Origin: Paraburkholderia bryophila
Lineage (GTDB): Bacteria; Pseudomonadota; Gammaproteobacteria; Burkholderiales; Burkholderiaceae
Assembly (NCBI RefSeq): GCF_003269035.1
Contig: NZ_QLTK01000003.1
Coordinates: forward strand, 1 to 64,000
DNA: 64,000 nt
Reading direction: 5' to 3'
In this document: piece after piece, positions 1-8,798 of the stretch
Layout of the letters: every line of letters begins with the position of its first letter
How positions within the stretch are numbered: the first letter of the stretch is position 1
Program-made: the position numbers and the translations under genes
The notes under the pieces: generated by a model
Told to the model about the DNA's origin: nothing
Databases searched by the model: none
Seen by the model: only the letters and a program-made list of their open reading frames with translations

Positions 1-95
1 AGCTGAGGCAAACTACTATCGGCAACTTGAAACACCGGTCGCCGAACCCGCATTAACTTAAACCAACCAGCCTCCACGATTCCCGGGGCGGTTCA

Positions 96-284
96 CAGCA
101 GGTTCCTGAAGCGCGTGCACTGATTCCTGTACATGCGGCGGGCAAACAGCAAACCGGGACGATCATTGTGAGCGTAACCGGCACCGTTTTCTCGATAGAC
201 AACCCCGAGCATATCGAAATCGCTAATCGCATCGAGATTCGCCTCGTTGATCAGGATCTGCTGCCTCGTTATGCCGATCTTTGA
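96..284 (+). pseudogene. 3' remnant of an Imm52-like immunity gene
   Basis: This frame has no start codon and is closed upstream by a stop at 54-56. From position 96 to the stop at 282-284 it encodes about 62 residues that match the C-terminal end of the two complete Imm52-like proteins downstream (QQVPEARALIPV near its start, LLPRYADL at its end). Upstream of 96 the resemblance stops abruptly, so this is a 3' fragment and not a gene merely cut by the window edge. Its end lies exactly 1389 bp before the end of the next copy. It marks a third, degraded unit of the toxin-immunity array. Confidence 0.75.
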
Positions 285-338
285 CGCCGACAACCAATCA
301 GCTTGTGTCTCTAACGAATAGACGAAGAGGATCGACGT

Positions 339-540
339 ATGGGGACATTATTCGTGCCATTGTTAGAGGCAGCGGTCGCGGAGCTGGGGCCGGTTTTGCT
401 GAGCGCGGGCAGAGCTTTGTTGGGTGGCGCGGCAACGGCGGCGACAGGTAGTGCGTCGGGTGACAAGTCGAAAGAAGACAGCAAGACCACGCCTGCAGTT
501 CGAACGCTCCCGCGTACTGGCGAGAGCTGCAAGAAATGTC
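339..540 (+). repeat. Conserved 5' segment of the toxin genes (repeats at 1728-1929)
   Basis: About 200 bp covering the N-terminal 67 codons of the toxin are nearly identical in the two toxin genes, with an offset of exactly 1389 bp. Just upstream both copies share an AGGATCGACGT element before ATGGGGACATTATTC. The flanking toxin-core sequence is much more diverged, so the segment could serve as a homology block for swapping toxin cores. Confidence 0.85.
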
Positions 541-941
541 CGCCAGACGCAGGATCGAGAATTAATCGCAGACACGGAGTGAATTGGAACGCATACCGTT
601 ACCAGGCACGCGTCACCGGCTTTGCATTCGACACAGAAGCATGCCGTTGGAGTGACGAGTGGCATTGGCTCAAAATCGATTTTGATGGATTCCAGACCGG
701 CGACTGTCTTCTTCAGGAAACCAAGGGCAACTATGACCAGTTCATCGACGGCTCTATACCTGGCGCGGTGGACTTTTTTAGAGGATTCGAATCTATGGAA
801 GATCAGGCAATGGCGCAAGGAACCGAAGTGCGTCTGAATCCCCCTGCGCGTCTGACGTGGTACTTTCAGACGCCTCTCACGCAACGCAAAATGACCCGGC
901 TTCTCGCACGCCTCGGCATCCATTCCATCTATCAACCCTAA
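339..941 (+). CDS. Tox-REase-5 nuclease toxin (type VI effector-like), copy 1
   Basis: A 200-residue protein. Residues 1-40 are hydrophobic and Ala/Gly-rich. From about residue 64 the Tox-REase-5 restriction-endonuclease-fold domain follows: SCKKCPP, then WSDEWHW, IDFDGF with Asp114/Asp116, and QETKGNYDQF carrying the E127-x-K129 half of a PD-(D/E)xK centre. It should cleave nucleic acid. In Pseudomonas aeruginosa the Tox-REase-5 protein TseT is a type VI secretion effector neutralised by TsiT, an Imm52 family member; the gene just downstream here is such an immunity gene, 6 bp away. No VgrG, PAAR or Rhs gene is in the window, so the delivery route is inferred. An AGAGGATC element shared with copy 2 precedes the start. 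Confidence 0.85.
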   Translation: MGTLFVPLLEAAVAELGPVLLSAGRALLGGAATAATGSASGDKSKEDSKTTPAVRTLPRTGESCKKCPPDAGSRINRRHGVNWNAYRYQARVTGFAFDTEACRWSDEWHWLKIDFDGFQTGDCLLQETKGNYDQFIDGSIPGAVDFFRGFESMEDQAMAQGTEVRLNPPARLTWYFQTPLTQRKMTRLLARLGIHSIYQP

Positions 942-947
942 GCGGAT

Positions 948-1673
948 ATGGAAATCAACGCGATGTTCCGGGACATGTCCTTATCGTCCAAAGACTTCCC
1001 GGCGATGCTGGCCCGCGAGTCCACAATCGTCGATACGCTTGCGACGAAGAGTCCGCTAATGGCTCGTGCGAACTGGTATCTGAAGGGGAATACCCTCGAC
1101 GAAGCGACACAGTACCCCACATTCACCGCCGATGGGGCGGCCTCATCGGCGGCGATCGCCGTCCTCGCTGAGGAATTCAGAAGGGGAGCGTCGAACGTGT
1201 CCCATGCCGCTATCTGGAATACCAGAATGGGATCGAACGAGGGTGCGTCTATGTCGTGTCGCGTGTCCGATGCAAAGGTACTAGCGGACAACTTTGCATT
1301 AAGAGTGGGCGTGCCCGCCTGTTTTGCCACAGCAGACGTTCTCGCACACGTAGTCAGCGCAATCGTTGCGACCTTCCAGCCGATGGTTGTCGAAGCCTCA
1401 CCGGTCGGCTACTTCGAAAAGCAGGTCTTCGACGACAAACCCGGCGTCGGCTGGATGCTCTATCTGCCGAAGATCATCAGCGTGCAACAGGTGCCGGAAG
1501 CTCGCGCGCTAATTCCTGTCCCGAACCATGGCAAGAACCAGACCGGCACGATCATCGTAAGCGTAACCGACACCGTTTTCTCGACAGACAACCCCGAGCA
1601 CATCGAAATCGCCAACCGCATCGAGATCCGTCTGGTGGATCAGGATCTACTGCCACGCTACGTGGACCTTTGA
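948..1673 (+). CDS. Imm52-like immunity protein, copy 1
   Basis: A 241-residue protein starting 6 bp after the toxin stop, so the two are co-transcribed. It resembles the Imm52 family, which is paired with Tox-REase-5 toxins, and should bind and block the nuclease encoded immediately upstream. The N-terminal two thirds (MEINAMFRDMSL onwards) is clearly diverged from the second copy at 2305, whereas roughly the last 83 residues, from GYFEK to the stop, differ at only a handful of positions. That pattern suggests the variable part makes the specific toxin contact. Family assignment rests on motif recall plus the toxin neighbour. Confidence 0.8.
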   Translation: MEINAMFRDMSLSSKDFPAMLARESTIVDTLATKSPLMARANWYLKGNTLDEATQYPTFTADGAASSAAIAVLAEEFRRGASNVSHAAIWNTRMGSNEGASMSCRVSDAKVLADNFALRVGVPACFATADVLAHVVSAIVATFQPMVVEASPVGYFEKQVFDDKPGVGWMLYLPKIISVQQVPEARALIPVPNHGKNQTGTIIVSVTDTVFSTDNPEHIEIANRIEIRLVDQDLLPRYVDL

Positions 1674-1674
1674 A
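1425..1674 (+). repeat. Conserved 3' segment of the immunity genes (repeats at 2785-3034, partly at 96-284)
   Basis: About 250 bp covering the last 83 codons of the immunity gene are repeated at an offset of 1360 bp with only a few changes. A more diverged 189-bp version forms the remnant at the left edge. Together with the conserved toxin 5' segment it brackets each variable toxin-core/immunity-head block with homology. Confidence 0.85.
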
Positions 1675-1727
1675 ACCGATAGCCGCCCAGCTTAAATTAC
1701 CAACCGGAAGACAGAGAGGATCGACGT

Positions 1728-2308
1728 ATGGGGACATTATTCGCACCGTTGTTAGAGGCAGCGGTCGCGGAGTTGGGGCCGGTTTTGCTGAGCGCTGGCA
1801 GAGCGCTATTGGGTGGCGCGGCAACGGCGGCGACAGGTAGTGCGTCGGGTGACAAGTCGAAAGAAGACAGCAAGACCACGCCTGAAGTTCGAACGCTCCC
1901 GCGTACTGGCGAGAGCTGCAAGAAATGTCCGCCGGAACAAACAGGGCTTGCACTCAGGCGATTGCACTACATGAATGCGGCACCCCGCGTATGGGGCGGC
2001 CGTATAACGTCGCGGAAGGTTGGAGCGAGGAGTGGCACTGGTCGAAAATTGATTTCGACGGTTTCAAGCCTGTCGAATGCCTGTTGCAGGAAGCTAAAGG
2101 CAATTACGACCAGTTCGTCGACCAGCCGTGGGCAATGAGGTCTTTCAAGGGATTCGACGATATGACGGCAATGATCATGGCGCAGAGCGAAGTCGTGGCA
2201 GAAAACCCGCCAGCCCGCCTGATGTGGTACTTCCAGGGGCCTAAAACGCGACAAAAAATGCTTGAAGTATTGACTCAGTATGGAGTTCCGTCGGTCGTCG
2301 CGCCATGA
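1728..2308 (+). pseudogene. Tox-REase-5 toxin, copy 2, frameshifted
   Basis: The first 69 codons are almost identical to those of copy 1 (2 residue differences), including the SCKKCPP motif. The frame stays sensible to about WGGRITS (near 2016). After that the nuclease core (GWSEEWHW, KIDFDGF, QEAKGNYDQF) is encoded in a different phase and runs to the stop at 2306-2308. A single indel between about 2005 and 2030 therefore splits the gene. The first frame ends at 2138 without the catalytic E-x-K residues. Unless this is a sequencing error or recoding, the toxin is inactive. The immunity gene that follows is intact and overlaps the old stop by four bases. Confidence 0.8.
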
Positions 2309-3033
2309 GTAACCACCTGAAAATCAATGCGCAGTTTCGGGCCCCGACGCTTTCACCGCATGACTTCGTGGAGATATTGAACCGGCTCGGCTCGATCATT
2401 GATTCGATAGCGCAGAAGCATGGCGAGCTTCAGAAGAACAGATGGCGTATGAAAAGAGACTCACAGACCGAAGCCAAGCTGTACTCGGCGTTCGACGAAG
2501 GTGGGGCATCCCCGGCCGCTCTCGCTGTTCTAAAAGAAGAATTCCGGAACTCACCCAATCGGACTTATGTATCGATCTGGGACGGGAGCGACGCGGCGGC
2601 ATCCGGGATCAGTATGGTGTGTCACGTGGGACGCCCGGGCGCGTTGAATTTGTTCGTTGTCGAGATGCTTGGCGAGTATGCGCTGGCCGAGCTTACGAAT
2701 GTCGCCAGTATCGTCACGCGTACCGTGCAGAAATTTAATCCGGCTTACGTAGCAGTGTCTCCGACGGGCTATTTTGAAAAACGCGTCTTCGACGACAAAC
2801 CCGGCGTCGGCTGGATGCTCTATCTGCCGAAGATCATCAGCGCGCAACAGGTGCCCGAAGCTCGCGCGCTAATTCCTGTCCCGAACCATGGTACGAACCA
2901 GACCGGCACGATCATCGTAAGCGTAACCGACACCGTTTTCTCGACAGACAACCCCGAGCACATCGAAATCGCCAACCGCATCGAGATCCGCCTCGTCGAT
3001 CAGGGTCTACTGCCTCGCTACGCGGACCTCTGA
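2305..3033 (+). CDS. Imm52-like immunity protein, copy 2
   Basis: A 242-residue relative of the protein at 948. Its ATG overlaps the toxin stop codon (ATGA), the usual coupling of an effector-immunity pair. The N-terminal portion differs strongly from copy 1, whereas the C-terminal approximately 83 residues are nearly the same. Since the adjoining toxin is frameshifted, this gene may persist as an orphan immunity determinant that protects against related attackers. It is the last unit of the array; a convergent flippase gene begins 44 bp later. Confidence 0.8.
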   Translation: MSNHLKINAQFRAPTLSPHDFVEILNRLGSIIDSIAQKHGELQKNRWRMKRDSQTEAKLYSAFDEGGASPAALAVLKEEFRNSPNRTYVSIWDGSDAAASGISMVCHVGRPGALNLFVVEMLGEYALAELTNVASIVTRTVQKFNPAYVAVSPTGYFEKRVFDDKPGVGWMLYLPKIISAQQVPEARALIPVPNHGTNQTGTIIVSVTDTVFSTDNPEHIEIANRIEIRLVDQGLLPRYADL

Positions 3034-3076
3034 ACCGGACGGACACTCGACCAGCCCGCCCATAGAAAAAACCGCA

Positions 3077-4534
3077 TTAACCCATCGACAACGTCACCCG
3101 CGCCCAAACCTTATAAACCACCCCACGCAATTCACTCGACCCATGCAGCGACAGCCCCAGATTCGCCGCCGCGAGCGCCACCGCCGCCAGAATACTCACC
3201 GGCAGCGCGCTAATCGTCTCGGTCAGCGCCAGGGCAACGAGCAGAAACATCAGATGAACCAGCATATTGCGCACGATCGACCACACATGCAGCCGCGAGA
3301 ACACCAGCAACACGGCATAGTCGAAAAAACTTTTCAGCACGACTACCGCCGCCGCGCCCATGATCCCGAACCAGTGAATCCCGCACCACAGCGCGCCGGC
3401 GAACACCGGTAGTTCGATCCAGCTCACACCAGCGATTGCCGCCGGACTGGTCTGCGCCTGAATCAGAATCCCGAGAATCCCGGATTGGCCGCTTAACCAC
3501 ACACCGAGCACAAGCACACTGGCGACCGGCGCCGCAGCCGCCACGGTCGGCCCAAGCCACAGCATCAAAAACGGCTTCAACGCAAACAGCGCGACGATCA
3601 CGCATGGCGTGAAAGCGCCGTTCAGAAACGCGAGAGCGCGATGCGCGAGCGCATCCGCGTCCGCGCGCGACACCGCCGAGAGTCGCGGAAACAACGTGCG
3701 CACCATCGCAACCGGCAGTAGATTCAACCGCGTAATCAGGTTCTGCGGCGTCGCATAGTAAGTCACGAAGCGCGCGCCGAGCAACGCGCCTACCAGCACC
3801 CGGTCGAGCGTCGCCGCAATCATGTTGGCGCCGGAAAACAGCAGCATCCAGCGGCCATAACGAAACAGTTCCGCCATCACGCGCCATTGCGGCATCCGCA
3901 CCCGTCGAATGCCGATGGCGCGAAACGCGGCCGCGCCGAGCATTACGCCGGCAATCAGACGCGCCAGCACGGCCGCCGGTATCACGACGGCCAGCGAGGG
4001 CGAAAAACAGAAAATCGCCGCCAGCGGCAGCAGTTGAAACAGCGCGGTGCCGATTGTCTGGTTGATGTTGAAACTGGCGAAGCGCTCCACGCCGTTGATC
4101 GCACCGGCAAACACCCAGGAGACGTTCGCGATCGGCACGGCCACCGCGATCCACGGCAGGCTCGCCATCACTTCGTGTTGAAACTCGGGTTCGATCTTCA
4201 CGCCATGCGTAATGTAGATAAACGTGCCGAGATAGATCAGCAGGCCGCCGACAATGCCGGTGCCCAGGTTCATGAACCACGCGCTCCAGAAAATCCGCTC
4301 GATCGAATCGTCGTTGGCGGCGCGCGCCTTGGAGATCTGATTTTCCGTCGCGAGACTCGTGCCGAGATCGAGCACGCTGAAGTAGCCGATCAGCGCCCAC
4401 ACCAGATTGATGACCCCGTAGCGCTCCACGCCCATCAGATGGATGTACGCCGGCACGGTCACCAGGGAAACGAAGGTCGGTGCGATCGCTCCCGCGAAGT
4501 TGATGAAGATGTTCCTGACGATACTTCTTTCCAT
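3077..4534 (-). CDS. Polysaccharide (Wzx-type) flippase
   Basis: A 485-residue, highly hydrophobic protein with about 12-14 membrane segments, the size and pattern of MOP-superfamily oligosaccharide flippases. The N-terminus (NIFINFAGAIAPTFVSLVTV, then PAYIHLMGVERYGV) is typical of this family. It should move a lipid-linked glycan across the inner membrane during O-antigen or exopolysaccharide synthesis. It is divergent from the glycosyltransferase at 4802 and shares a 267-bp promoter region with it, which supports a joint role. No polymerase or ligase is present nearby, so the glycan is unknown. Confidence 0.85.
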   Translation of the reverse strand: MERSIVRNIFINFAGAIAPTFVSLVTVPAYIHLMGVERYGVINLVWALIGYFSVLDLGTSLATENQISKARAANDDSIERIFWSAWFMNLGTGIVGGLLIYLGTFIYITHGVKIEPEFQHEVMASLPWIAVAVPIANVSWVFAGAINGVERFASFNINQTIGTALFQLLPLAAIFCFSPSLAVVIPAAVLARLIAGVMLGAAAFRAIGIRRVRMPQWRVMAELFRYGRWMLLFSGANMIAATLDRVLVGALLGARFVTYYATPQNLITRLNLLPVAMVRTLFPRLSAVSRADADALAHRALAFLNGAFTPCVIVALFALKPFLMLWLGPTVAAAAPVASVLVLGVWLSGQSGILGILIQAQTSPAAIAGVSWIELPVFAGALWCGIHWFGIMGAAAVVVLKSFFDYAVLLVFSRLHVWSIVRNMLVHLMFLLVALALTETISALPVSILAAVALAAANLGLSLHGSSELRGVVYKVWARVTLSMG

Positions 4535-4801
4535 GGTGCCCTTGTCCGGCGGCTGAAGTCCTTCAATGATGGGGTTCGTCCCGGACGCCGTCGGTTCGCG
4601 GCCGCACCCTGGGGCCTGCGTGGCACGTCGGCGTCGGCCCGTCGCAGCCTCGAATAGTGCCCTGGCGCTCCCCGTGCCTGTGTGGGTGGCCGTACAGATA
4701 GTGGCGATCCGCCAGGGTTAAATGATTAATGAACCGAAGGTGGCGCCGCTGTGACACGTTCGGCATTGGCATCTCATGCCGCTATTTAACGGGGTTTGAC
4801 C

Positions 4802-5779
4802 ATGAAGCAGGGCGAGAATGGCAGGAGTGGATTAAACGCACGGTTGATCTCGATTTGCGTACCCACCTGCAACCGGTCCGCATTGCTCGAACAGGCCATC
4901 GACAGTTGTCTCGCGCAAACCTACGGCGAATTCGAAATCGTCATCGGCGACGATTCGTCCGACGACAGCGCGCAACGCCTCGTGGAACGCTGCCGTACGC
5001 GCAGCGCCCGGCCCATCCGCTACGAACGCAACACACCACGGCTCGGTCAGGCGGGCAACGTCAACCGGCTGTTCGCGCGCGCGCAGGGCGCCCGCCTCGT
5101 GCTGCTGCACGACGACGATCTGCTCGAGCCGGGCGCATTGGCCTGTCTGGATGCCTGCTGGCAGCGCTACCCGGCATTGACCGCGGCGTTCGGCAAACAG
5201 CGTGTGATCGCCGACGACGGCACACCGCGCCCGCAAGCCACCGAACGGCTGAACGTCGACTACCGGCGCGTACCGGAGCGCGCCGGCCGGCTGCCCATTC
5301 CCGCGTTGGCCGGCATCGACCAGATGTTCCCGAACAACGGCTACCTCGTGGATACCTCGACGGCGCGGCGGATCGGCTATCGCACGGTGGCGGAGGTAGG
5401 CGAGGCGTGCGATTTCGATTTCGGCCTGCGCCTGAGCGTCGACGCCGCGGCGATCTGTTTCGTGGACGAGTTCGTGTCGGTATCGCGCGAAACGGCGCAG
5501 TCCATTTCGACCCATGCGTTGCCCGCCATGCACGCGTTCGCCCAATTGCGCGCGAGCCATGTGCCGGCTGCGGCGCAAGCCGCTCGCGACGACGCCTTGC
5601 GCCGGGTCGCGCCGCGTGCGGCGTCCGCGTATGCGCGGGCCGGCGAGCCGGCCAACGCGTGGCGCGTGCTGCTATCGAAGCATTACCCGATGCGCGATCG
5701 CTTGCGCGCGCGGTTTTTCTATCACGTGCTGCTCGCGGCCCGTTCCACTTTCGCGCTGCGTACGCCGCACGGCGGCTGA
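4802..5779 (+). CDS. Family 2 glycosyltransferase
   Basis: A 325-residue GT-A fold enzyme. The N-terminus has the GT2 opening ISICVPTCNRSALLEQAI, followed by GEFEIVIGDDSSDDS and a metal-binding LLHDDDLL at about residue 100. EVGEACDFDFGLR near residue 205 fits the acceptor/catalytic-base region. It should transfer a sugar from a nucleotide donor to a growing glycan at the cytoplasmic face. ATG 4802 was preferred because GGGG lies 7 bp upstream; an in-frame TTG lies two codons earlier. It is divergent from the flippase and probably in the same locus as the hydrolase and methyltransferase that follow. Confidence 0.85.
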   Translation: MKQGENGRSGLNARLISICVPTCNRSALLEQAIDSCLAQTYGEFEIVIGDDSSDDSAQRLVERCRTRSARPIRYERNTPRLGQAGNVNRLFARAQGARLVLLHDDDLLEPGALACLDACWQRYPALTAAFGKQRVIADDGTPRPQATERLNVDYRRVPERAGRLPIPALAGIDQMFPNNGYLVDTSTARRIGYRTVAEVGEACDFDFGLRLSVDAAAICFVDEFVSVSRETAQSISTHALPAMHAFAQLRASHVPAAAQAARDDALRRVAPRAASAYARAGEPANAWRVLLSKHYPMRDRLRARFFYHVLLAARSTFALRTPHGG

Positions 5780-5942
5780 GTCTTTTTTGCATCGTTTCAT
5801 TGAAGCTGGTCTTTCGCACGACAACAACGCTATCCGTGCCGTCCGTGCCTCGAAGTAACAGGGGCTATGTGGCAAGGCGTACAGAGGATAGGTATGAGGT
5901 TTGTTGTAATGCTTGAAAGGTAAGCACAGTGAGGAGCGAAGC

Positions 5943-7919
5943 GTGAGGCCAGTAGTCTTCGATGGTCAGTTCGGTTGGTTCCATCCGGCGAATGGGCCGC
6001 ATGGCGTGGTGTTGTGTTCTCCGTTCGGCTACGACGCGCTCTGCACGTATCGCGGCTTGCGCAGACTGGCCGAGCGGCTCGCCGAACGCGGCATGCCGGT
6101 GTTGCGCTTCGACTATCCCGGCACCGGCGACTCGGCCGGCGACGCGAGCGAACCCGGCCGCTGGCGCGCGTGGATCGACAGCATCAAGGAAGCGGTCGCG
6201 TGGCTGCGCGAGTCCACCGGCGTCGCGCGCGTCAGTTTGTGCGGCTTGCGTCTGGGCGGCACGCTGGCCGCGCTCGCGGCGCAGGAACTCGGCGGCGTGG
6301 ACGGCCTCGTGCTGCTCGCGCCGGTGCTATCGGGCAAGAATTATCAGCGTGAGTTACGCGCGCATTACCGGCAGTGGCTATCGATCCCGGCGTCGATGGA
6401 TTGCGTTCATGAACCCGATACCGACGCCTTCGTCGAGGCTTACGGTTTCCGTCTCTATCAGGACACGCTGGAGCATCTGCGCGCCGTCGACTTGCGACGC
6501 GACGCGCAGCAGCCCGCCGCGCGCGTTCTCGTGCTCGATTCGCTGGACCCGGCACGCGTCGATGCGCTGGTCGCGCACTATCGCGAGCAAGGTCTCGACG
6601 TCGAACGGCAGCCGTTCGACGAATACGGCAAATTCATGCTGGAATCGCTCGACAGCGAGTTGCCGCGAGCAGCGTTCGCATCGATTGAAAACTGGTTGAC
6701 GGATCGCGACGGCGACGCAACGGCGAGTGTGCGCGGGGACGTCGGCGGCGCTGCCGGCCACGTTGCCGCTCACGCTGTTCCTGTCGCTGCTCAGGTCCCC
6801 GCGCATTTCCCCGCGCATCTCTCCACTCACGCAACGGACCACCTCGCCGGCCATCCCGTCGCGCCGAACGTGGTCGAGACGCCGGTATGGCTCGACGGCG
6901 GCAGGTTGTTCGGCATCTACTGCGCACCGGCCGCGCGCTGCGAAGCGCATGCGAGCGCCATCGCGCCGGCCGCGCTGCTACTGAACACAGGCGCCGTATC
7001 GCGGATCGGCAACGCCCGGCTCGGCGTGCGTTTCGCGCGGCGTCTCGCCCAACAGGGCATCAGTTCGCTGCGGGTCGACCTGCGCGGGCTGGGCGACAGC
7101 CTGCCGTCCGTCGACGGCCTGAACCTCGACGCGTTGTACGCGCCGGAAGGCGTCGACGACGCCGCGTGCGCGGCTCGCTGGCTGAGCGCGCAAGGCCATC
7201 GCGGCGCGGTGCTGCTTGGCATCTGCGCGGGCGCGTTCATTGGCCTGCACGCCGCCGCGCGCGAGCCGGCCGTGACCGGCGCGGTGCTGGTCAACCTGCA
7301 AAAGTTCACCTGGCGCAACCTCTGCGACGAGCAGGGCAAACCGGCGGTTGCGCCCGCAACTTTCGGCTCGACGCGCAGCTATTTGCGCTCCATGTGCCAG
7401 CCGCGCAAATGGCTGCGCGTGCTGAAGGGGCAGTCGGGCGGCTGGCCGGTGGCGCGCGAGCTGGCGGCGCGTTTCACGGCCCGCGTCGCGGCGACGCTGG
7501 CGGACCGGCTCGAACGCGTGAGCGGCATCGAAGTGGGCGCGCGCGAAGCGCACCGCCTGATCGCCGCAGTCGATGCCAAAGGCGCCGAGACACGGTTGGT
7601 CTACGGTGTGCTCGACGAGGGCGTCGAGGAACTGGAGTGTCATTTCGGCGCGTACGGTTCGCGGCTGCGGCGTTTCCAACACGTTCGCGCGGCGTTTTGC
7701 GAGCGCACCGATCACGCGATCCTGTCGTCGAGCGCGCAGGAGAACGTGATGTCGTACTTCGAGAATTTCTATCGCGACAGCTTTAGCGGTATCGCGCGGA
7801 CCGACACCGAACCAGCTCACGACGCGCGTGCGACGCGCTCCCGCTGGCGGCAGTCGAGAGCCGCGCAATGGCTTGTAAAGCGGGCGCGCGCGGTTCGTCT
7901 ATTCGGCGAAGCCTCATGA
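5943..7919 (+). CDS. Two-domain alpha/beta-hydrolase-like protein with non-serine nucleophile positions
   Basis: About 658 residues forming two alpha/beta-hydrolase folds in tandem (roughly residues 1-240 and 310-625) joined by an Ala/His/Val-rich linker. Domain 1 has the oxyanion strand HGVVLCSPFG, but its nucleophile elbow reads GLRLGG, with Arg103 where Ser is expected, and no clear catalytic His. Domain 2 has GICAG with Cys428 in the nucleophile position and a plausible His591 (TDHAIL). The GTG start at 5943 was chosen because GAGGAG lies 6 bp upstream. GLRLG-type elbows are, as far as I recall, seen in hydrolases tied to exosortase/polysaccharide loci. Position between a glycosyltransferase and a methyltransferase fits a glycan-linked role; the substrate is unknown. 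Confidence 0.7.
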   Translation: MRPVVFDGQFGWFHPANGPHGVVLCSPFGYDALCTYRGLRRLAERLAERGMPVLRFDYPGTGDSAGDASEPGRWRAWIDSIKEAVAWLRESTGVARVSLCGLRLGGTLAALAAQELGGVDGLVLLAPVLSGKNYQRELRAHYRQWLSIPASMDCVHEPDTDAFVEAYGFRLYQDTLEHLRAVDLRRDAQQPAARVLVLDSLDPARVDALVAHYREQGLDVERQPFDEYGKFMLESLDSELPRAAFASIENWLTDRDGDATASVRGDVGGAAGHVAAHAVPVAAQVPAHFPAHLSTHATDHLAGHPVAPNVVETPVWLDGGRLFGIYCAPAARCEAHASAIAPAALLLNTGAVSRIGNARLGVRFARRLAQQGISSLRVDLRGLGDSLPSVDGLNLDALYAPEGVDDAACAARWLSAQGHRGAVLLGICAGAFIGLHAAAREPAVTGAVLVNLQKFTWRNLCDEQGKPAVAPATFGSTRSYLRSMCQPRKWLRVLKGQSGGWPVARELAARFTARVAATLADRLERVSGIEVGAREAHRLIAAVDAKGAETRLVYGVLDEGVEELECHFGAYGSRLRRFQHVRAAFCERTDHAILSSSAQENVMSYFENFYRDSFSGIARTDTEPAHDARATRSRWRQSRAAQWLVKRARAVRLFGEAS

Positions 7920-7964
7920 ATGCACGGGACGGCCCGCGCACGTGAGCTTCAGGGGAGGAGCGCC

Positions 7965-8798
7965 ATGCATCGTCAAACCGAACTGGACCGCATCAATCGC
8001 GTTGCGTGGAATTCGGCCGACGCCGCGCGCGTCTTCAACCAGGAGAAGACTTTCTCGGACCCCGGCCAGGAGGCCGCCTTCGGCTGGCTTGCGCCGCGTT
8101 GCAGCGGCGCGCCGCTGCTCGATATCGGTATCGGCACGGGCCGCACCATTCCGTTGATGACCGCGATCTCGAACGACTACACCGGCATCGATTACACCGA
8201 GAGCCTGCTCGAGCTGGCCAGGTCGCGCTACCCGACGCGCGACTTGCGGCACATGGATGCGCGCGATATGTCGGCGTTGCCGTCAGGCCACTACGGTCTG
8301 GCCGAGTTCAGCTGGAATGGGATCGATTGCGTGGACTACGAGGATCGCGTGCGCATTCTCGAAGAGATGTATCGGGTCGTGCGGCCGGGCGGCTATGTGC
8401 TGTTCTCGTCGCACAACCGCGGCGGCCCCGGCTATCAGGAGAACATCTGGCAATTGTTGCCGCACTTTTCGTATAACCCGCTCAAGCTTGGCTGGCGCAC
8501 GCTGATTTCCGTGCGGCGGTTCCAGCTCGGCACGCTGAACTACCTGCGCCACGTGAAGCTGAATCACGACTACGGCGCTTACGCGGTGAAAACCGCGGCC
8601 GCCCACAACTTCGGCATTGTGATCGTCTACACGACGCTCGGCGAGCAGCGTCGCCAACTCGCGCAGGTCGGCCTGCAAAGCGACGCGGTGTTCGGTAGTT
8701 GCGAAGGCAACCGAATTCCCGACGACGTCGAAGAGAGCGGCGCGTGGTGGTTTCACTTCGTCGCGCACAAACCGCTGGCCGCGTGCCGCTTCGATTGA
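7965..8798 (+). CDS. SAM-dependent class I methyltransferase
   Basis: A 277-residue protein with the Rossmann-type SAM-binding motif I LLDIGIGTGRT at about residue 45, an acidic motif II region (YTGIDYTESLLELA), and the post-motif RVVRPGGYVLFSSHNRGG. The ATG at 7965 is preceded by GGGGAGGAG, which settles the start; an open frame extends 45 bp further upstream. It follows the hydrolase by 45 bp and is likely co-transcribed with it. It could methylate a sugar of the glycan built by this locus, but the acceptor cannot be read from sequence. Confidence 0.8.
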   Translation: MHRQTELDRINRVAWNSADAARVFNQEKTFSDPGQEAAFGWLAPRCSGAPLLDIGIGTGRTIPLMTAISNDYTGIDYTESLLELARSRYPTRDLRHMDARDMSALPSGHYGLAEFSWNGIDCVDYEDRVRILEEMYRVVRPGGYVLFSSHNRGGPGYQENIWQLLPHFSYNPLKLGWRTLISVRRFQLGTLNYLRHVKLNHDYGAYAVKTAAAHNFGIVIVYTTLGEQRRQLAQVGLQSDAVFGSCEGNRIPDDVEESGAWWFHFVAHKPLAACRFD

